From Lactiplantibacillus brownii (GTDB lineage: Bacteria; Bacillota; Bacilli; Lactobacillales; Lactobacillaceae): a DNA stretch of 64,000 nt. Made by a program: the position numbers and the translations under genes. Of the stretch, positions 60,967-64,000 are shown piece after piece. Position 1 is the first letter of the stretch. Each line of letters begins with the position of its first letter. Location of the stretch: the NCBI RefSeq assembly GCF_031085375.1, contig NZ_JAVCWF010000001.1, forward strand, positions 1,488,001-1,552,000, written 5' to 3'. Under the pieces are notes generated by a model that was not told the origin of the DNA, did no database searches, and saw only the letters and a list, made by a program, of their open reading frames with translations.

Positions 60967-62973
60967 TTATTGCTTCAATTGTTGCGCCAACTCTTCGTCA
61001 GCCTTTTCATGTGCTGAACTGAGCGCTTGATTGTCTAGCAATGACCCGTCTTCATCCAGACTAAATTGAACATTACTTTCAATCCATTTACGGCGTGGTT
61101 CAACCTTGTCACCCATTAAAGTTGTGACCCGTTTTTCAGCCAACGCTGCATCATCGATGCGAACACGTACCAAGGTCCGCTTTTCTGGATCCATCGTGGT
61201 TTCCCAAAGCTGTTCCGCGTTCATTTCACCAAGCCCTTTGTATCGTTGCAACGCATAACCTTTACCAAAAGTCTTGGTCCGCAACTCAAGCTCTTCATCA
61301 GTCCAAGCATATTCAGTCCGCAGTTGCTTGCCTTGCTTTTTCTGCAAACGATACAATGGTGGCAAAGCAATATAGATCTTACCAGCGTCGATCATCGGCC
61401 GCATATATTTATAGAAGAAAGTCAATAACAGAATTTGAATATGCGCACCATCAGTATCCGCATCAGTCATAATAATGACTTTGTCGTAATTACTGGATTT
61501 AATATCAAATTCAGAACCGACACCGGCACCAATGGTATAAATCATGGTATTAATTTCTTCATTTTTGACAATGTCTTGTAATTTAGCCTTTTCAGTATTC
61601 AAGACTTTCCCACGTAATGGCAAAATAGCTTGGAATTTACGATCACGACCCTGTTTAGCTGAGCCACCGGCAGAATCCCCTTCGACTAGGAATAGTTCAT
61701 TACGCTTGGCGTTCTTCGACTGGGCTGGCGTCAATTTACCGGATAGCAAACGTTCTTGCTTATGCTTCCGTTTACCATTCCGACTCTCATCACGAGCCTT
61801 GCGCGCCGCTTCACGTGCCTGGCGAGCCTTGGTTGACTTTCGAATCAGCATTTGAGCAAATTCACCATTTTCCATTAAGAAAAATTGTAATTGTTCGCTG
61901 ACAACGCTATCTACAATCGTCCGTGCCTCTGGCGTCCCCAGTTTTTCCTTCGTTTGGCCTTCAAATTGCAATAAATTTTCTGGAATCCGCAATGAAATTA
62001 CTGCTGAAAGTCCTTCACGAACATCGGACCCTTCAAGGTTCTTGTCCTTTTCTTTCAATAAGCCAACCTTACGCGCGTATTCATTGAAAGCTTTTGTCCA
62101 AGCGCTCCGGAAACCTGCTTCATGTGTCCCACCATCTGGCGTTCGCACATTATTCACAAAAGAAAGTAAGTTTTCAGAGTAACCATCGTTATATTGCGCG
62201 GCAACTTCAACTTCGACGCCTTCCTTCATGCCATCAAAGAACATAACATCGCCAAGGGTATCTTTGTCTTCGTTGAGATAGGTCACAAACTCCTTGATGC
62301 CTTCTTCATAATGGAAGACTTCTTCTTGTTCCTGACCTTCTCGTTCGTCTGTTAGCGTGATTTTAACGCCCTTGAGTAAGAAAGCTGATTCACGTAATCG
62401 TTCTGATAACGTTTGGAAGTTATAAACGGTCGTCGTAAAGATACTGGCGTCCGGTTTAAACGTTAAAGTTGTCCCGGTTGGTTTGTTCGTCTTACCTTTT
62501 TTCTCTAAGGTGCCAACTGGTTGACCACCATTTTTAAATTTTTCTTGATACCGATAACCATCACGAATAATCGTTACCGTTAATTCGGTCGATAACGCAT
62601 TAACCACACTCGCGCCAACACCATGCAAGCCACCAGAGGTTTTATAACCACCCTGGCCAAACTTCCCACCAGCATGTAAAACCGTCAAAATGACTTCGGG
62701 GGTCGGAATGCCAGAAGCATGCATCCCAACAGGCATCCCACGACCATGATCGACCACGGTGATGCTGTTATCCGCGTGAATAATAACATTGATTTCTTTC
62801 CCAAATCCTGCTAGCGCTTCATCGACCGCATTGTCCACGATTTCGTAAACAAGATGGTGCAATCCGCGACCGTCCGTCGACCCAATATACATCCCAGGTC
62901 GTTTACGAACAGCTTCCAATCCTTCGAGCACTTGGATTGAAGAATCATCATATTTTAGTCCTTTTTTAGCCAT
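60967..62973 (-). CDS. parE: DNA topoisomerase IV subunit B
   Basis: This 668-residue subunit has a GHKL ATPase domain (EIVDNAVDEALAGFGKEINV, VVDHGRGMPVG, KTSGGLHGVGASVVNALS), a transducer domain and a TOPRIM domain (LFLVEGDSAGGSAKQGRD, MTDADTDGAHIQILLLTFFY). It drives ATP-dependent strand passage with ParC. GAGCAATTC precedes ATG 62973. The parE-parC order is the usual one. A promoter with an extended TGCTATAAT box lies about 110 bases upstream. Confidence 0.97.
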   Translation of the reverse strand: MAKKGLKYDDSSIQVLEGLEAVRKRPGMYIGSTDGRGLHHLVYEIVDNAVDEALAGFGKEINVIIHADNSITVVDHGRGMPVGMHASGIPTPEVILTVLHAGGKFGQGGYKTSGGLHGVGASVVNALSTELTVTIIRDGYRYQEKFKNGGQPVGTLEKKGKTNKPTGTTLTFKPDASIFTTTVYNFQTLSERLRESAFLLKGVKITLTDEREGQEQEEVFHYEEGIKEFVTYLNEDKDTLGDVMFFDGMKEGVEVEVAAQYNDGYSENLLSFVNNVRTPDGGTHEAGFRSAWTKAFNEYARKVGLLKEKDKNLEGSDVREGLSAVISLRIPENLLQFEGQTKEKLGTPEARTIVDSVVSEQLQFFLMENGEFAQMLIRKSTKARQAREAARKARDESRNGKRKHKQERLLSGKLTPAQSKNAKRNELFLVEGDSAGGSAKQGRDRKFQAILPLRGKVLNTEKAKLQDIVKNEEINTMIYTIGAGVGSEFDIKSSNYDKVIIMTDADTDGAHIQILLLTFFYKYMRPMIDAGKIYIALPPLYRLQKKQGKQLRTEYAWTDEELELRTKTFGKGYALQRYKGLGEMNAEQLWETTMDPEKRTLVRVRIDDAALAEKRVTTLMGDKVEPRRKWIESNVQFSLDEDGSLLDNQALSSAHEKADEELAQQLKQ

Positions 62974-63081
62974 TCATGAATTGCTCCTTCGTGTTTCTGG
63001 TCATAACCAATTACTGACTATCTAGCGTTACATCGCCCAGTTTTCGGGCTTGACAACGCTAACCAAAGTCATGCAGATTAA

Positions 63082-63087
63082 ATTATA
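63082..63087 (-). promoter_or_regulatory. -10 element of the parE-parC promoter
   Basis: TATAAT on the minus strand, preceded by TGC (extended -10). The -35 is weak. The predicted 5' leader is about 100 bases. Confidence 0.6.
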
Positions 63088-63216
63088 GCACAGCAAATTA
63101 TAAATTCTGTATCTTTTTTACTTTTTAATGTCCCAGAGACGACTTTTAAGCGCCACTTCGAATAAATTTAAACCAAATTAAACTTTTTTAACATTAGAAA
63201 CACTTCCAATTTATTA

Positions 63217-63229
63217 CGAACATACGTTC
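63217..63229. promoter_or_regulatory. LexA-type SOS box
   Basis: CGAAC-ATAC-GTTC matches the Gram-positive LexA consensus CGAAC-N4-GTT(C/T)(C/G) except at the last base. It lies about 130 bases upstream of the parE -10 element and about 120 bases upstream of the plsY start. Confidence 0.65.
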
Positions 63230-63307
63230 ACTACATTGTAATGATTGATGGCTTAACTTGTCAACCCAAACTTTTCGGTAAAAATTTCCCCATCAACAGA
63301 CAAAGCA

Positions 63308-63316
63308 TGCTAAAAT
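63308..63316 (+). promoter_or_regulatory. Extended -10 element of plsY
   Basis: TGC followed by TAAAAT, 33 bases before the GTG start; no good -35. Confidence 0.45.
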
Positions 63317-63348
63317 ATTGTTTGACTCTATTGCAGGAGGCTTCAATT

Positions 63349-63966
63349 GTGGAAATCATACTTATGCTGATTGTCGCCTACTTTTTAGGCGCGATTCCTT
63401 CGGGGGTCATCATTGGCAAACTGTTCTTTCATACAGACATTCGACAAGCTGGGAGTGGGAATATCGGCACCACTAATACGTACCGAGTCTTAGGCCCGAC
63501 CGCCGGCACGATCGTCATGGTGATGGACATTTTGAAAGGAACGTTAGCGGCCGCCCAACCCGCCATCTTCCATTTACCGGTTAACGCACTTTTAATTGGT
63601 TTAGCGGCAATTCTTGGACACACCTTCTCAATCTTTATTGGTTTCAAAGGTGGCAAGGCGGTCGCGACCAGTGCTGGGATCTTGTTGGCCTACAATTGGC
63701 AATTCTTCTTGATTGCTAGTGCGATTATGTTCACACTAGTTTATCTGACGAGTATGGTCAGTGTTGCCAGCATGACTTCCCTGACACTCGTTAGTTTAAT
63801 CGCCATTTTTTACTACCAAGATTGGATTTTATCGGTTGTTGCAGTTGTCTTGACCATTTTCATTTTCTACCGTCACCGCGCAAACATCGTTAGGATCAAA
63901 GCAGGCACAGAATCCTTAGTCCACTTTGGTCTCGGTTGGCGTCGTTATCAAGCAAAACATCGTTAA
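63349..63966 (+). CDS. plsY: Acyl-phosphate:glycerol-3-phosphate acyltransferase
   Basis: This 205-residue membrane enzyme has about five helices and the PlsY motifs [32 protein letters not shown] and [20 protein letters not shown]. It moves an acyl group from acyl phosphate to glycerol 3-phosphate, the first step of phospholipid synthesis. The start is GTG 63349, chosen because AGGAGG lies exactly 8 bases upstream; ATG 63241 has no site. plsY diverging from parE is the order found in many Firmicutes. Confidence 0.95.
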   Translation: MEIILMLIVAYFLGAIPSGVIIGKLFFHTDIRQAGSGNIGTTNTYRVLGPTAGTIVMVMDILKGTLAAAQPAIFHLPVNALLIGLAAILGHTFSIFIGFKGGKAVATSAGILLAYNWQFFLIASAIMFTLVYLTSMVSVASMTSLTLVSLIAIFYYQDWILSVVAVVLTIFIFYRHRANIVRIKAGTESLVHFGLGWRRYQAKHR

Positions 63967-64000
63967 TAAAAGTAGCCGCCTGGATGACATGGGGGCTATT

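Noticed and set aside
1..64000. CRISPR arrays, tRNA and rRNA genes
   Set aside because: I looked for regularly spaced repeats, cloverleaf-like sequences and rRNA motifs and saw none.

Overview
The window is a contiguous piece of a low-to-moderate GC Gram-positive chromosome. It almost certainly comes from a lactic acid bacterium of the Lactiplantibacillus plantarum group. This assignment rests on recognised protein families and their order (tarI-tarJ-tarK/L, ppaC, parE-parC, plsY, msrB-msrA, lctP, rqcH/fbpA, many MarR/TetR regulators) and on strong AGGAGG-type ribosome binding sites with several TTG/GTG starts. I did it by recognition only; no database search was run. No rRNA, tRNA, CRISPR array or prophage was seen.

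Layout. Positions 1-4.2 kb hold a shortened CarB-like gene cut by the window edge, a histidine phosphatase, a methyltransferase, an SGNH hydrolase and a DUF1801 protein. Positions 4.5-12.3 kb are a surface-glycosylation locus: a YfhO-type membrane protein diverges from a polyprenyl-phosphate glycosyltransferase gene and a GT-C-like membrane protein. The glycosyltransferase gene is split by a complete 1552-bp ISL3-family element (8082-9633) with an 8-bp target duplication. Positions 12.3-31.4 kb are mostly ordinary core and accessory genes: regulators, rqcH, fakB/degV, DUF975, a second large membrane protein, a Ser/Thr-stalk anchor protein, an orphan HicB, small DUF proteins, a DUF368 lipid-carrier transporter, an amino acid permease and a lactate permease. 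Positions 31.8-41.5 kb carry an OhrR-type regulator with its operator, the ribitol teichoic acid genes tarI, tarJ, a tarK-like gene and tarL, an acetyltransferase, and a second pair of polysaccharide/glycosyl transferase membrane proteins.

Positions 41.6-53.2 kb are an accessory stretch of oxidoreductases, each with its own regulator and visible operator. These are LysR with an aldo/keto reductase and two Rossmann enzymes, TetR with an SDR, a MarR-GNAT fusion, glucose 1-dehydrogenase and a MarR with an MFS pump. Decay is obvious here: an IS110 fragment, a 33-residue remnant of a GlcU-like sugar transporter, a frameshifted flavodoxin and an MFS pump broken by three frameshifts.

Positions 53.2-55.3 kb are the most interesting part. 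An AT-rich, almost gene-free stretch contains a 28-bp sequence that matches the Bacillus chromosome dimer resolution site (dif) as I remember it at all but two positions. About 440 bp away is a tyrosine-recombinase-like gene that has lost most catalytic residues. Large genes to the left mostly run rightwards and genes to the right run leftwards, as expected where two replichores meet. From 55.3 kb to the end come msrB-msrA, ppaC, a LysR regulator and parE-parC, all leftward, and then plsY rightward. A LexA-type SOS box lies between parE and plsY.
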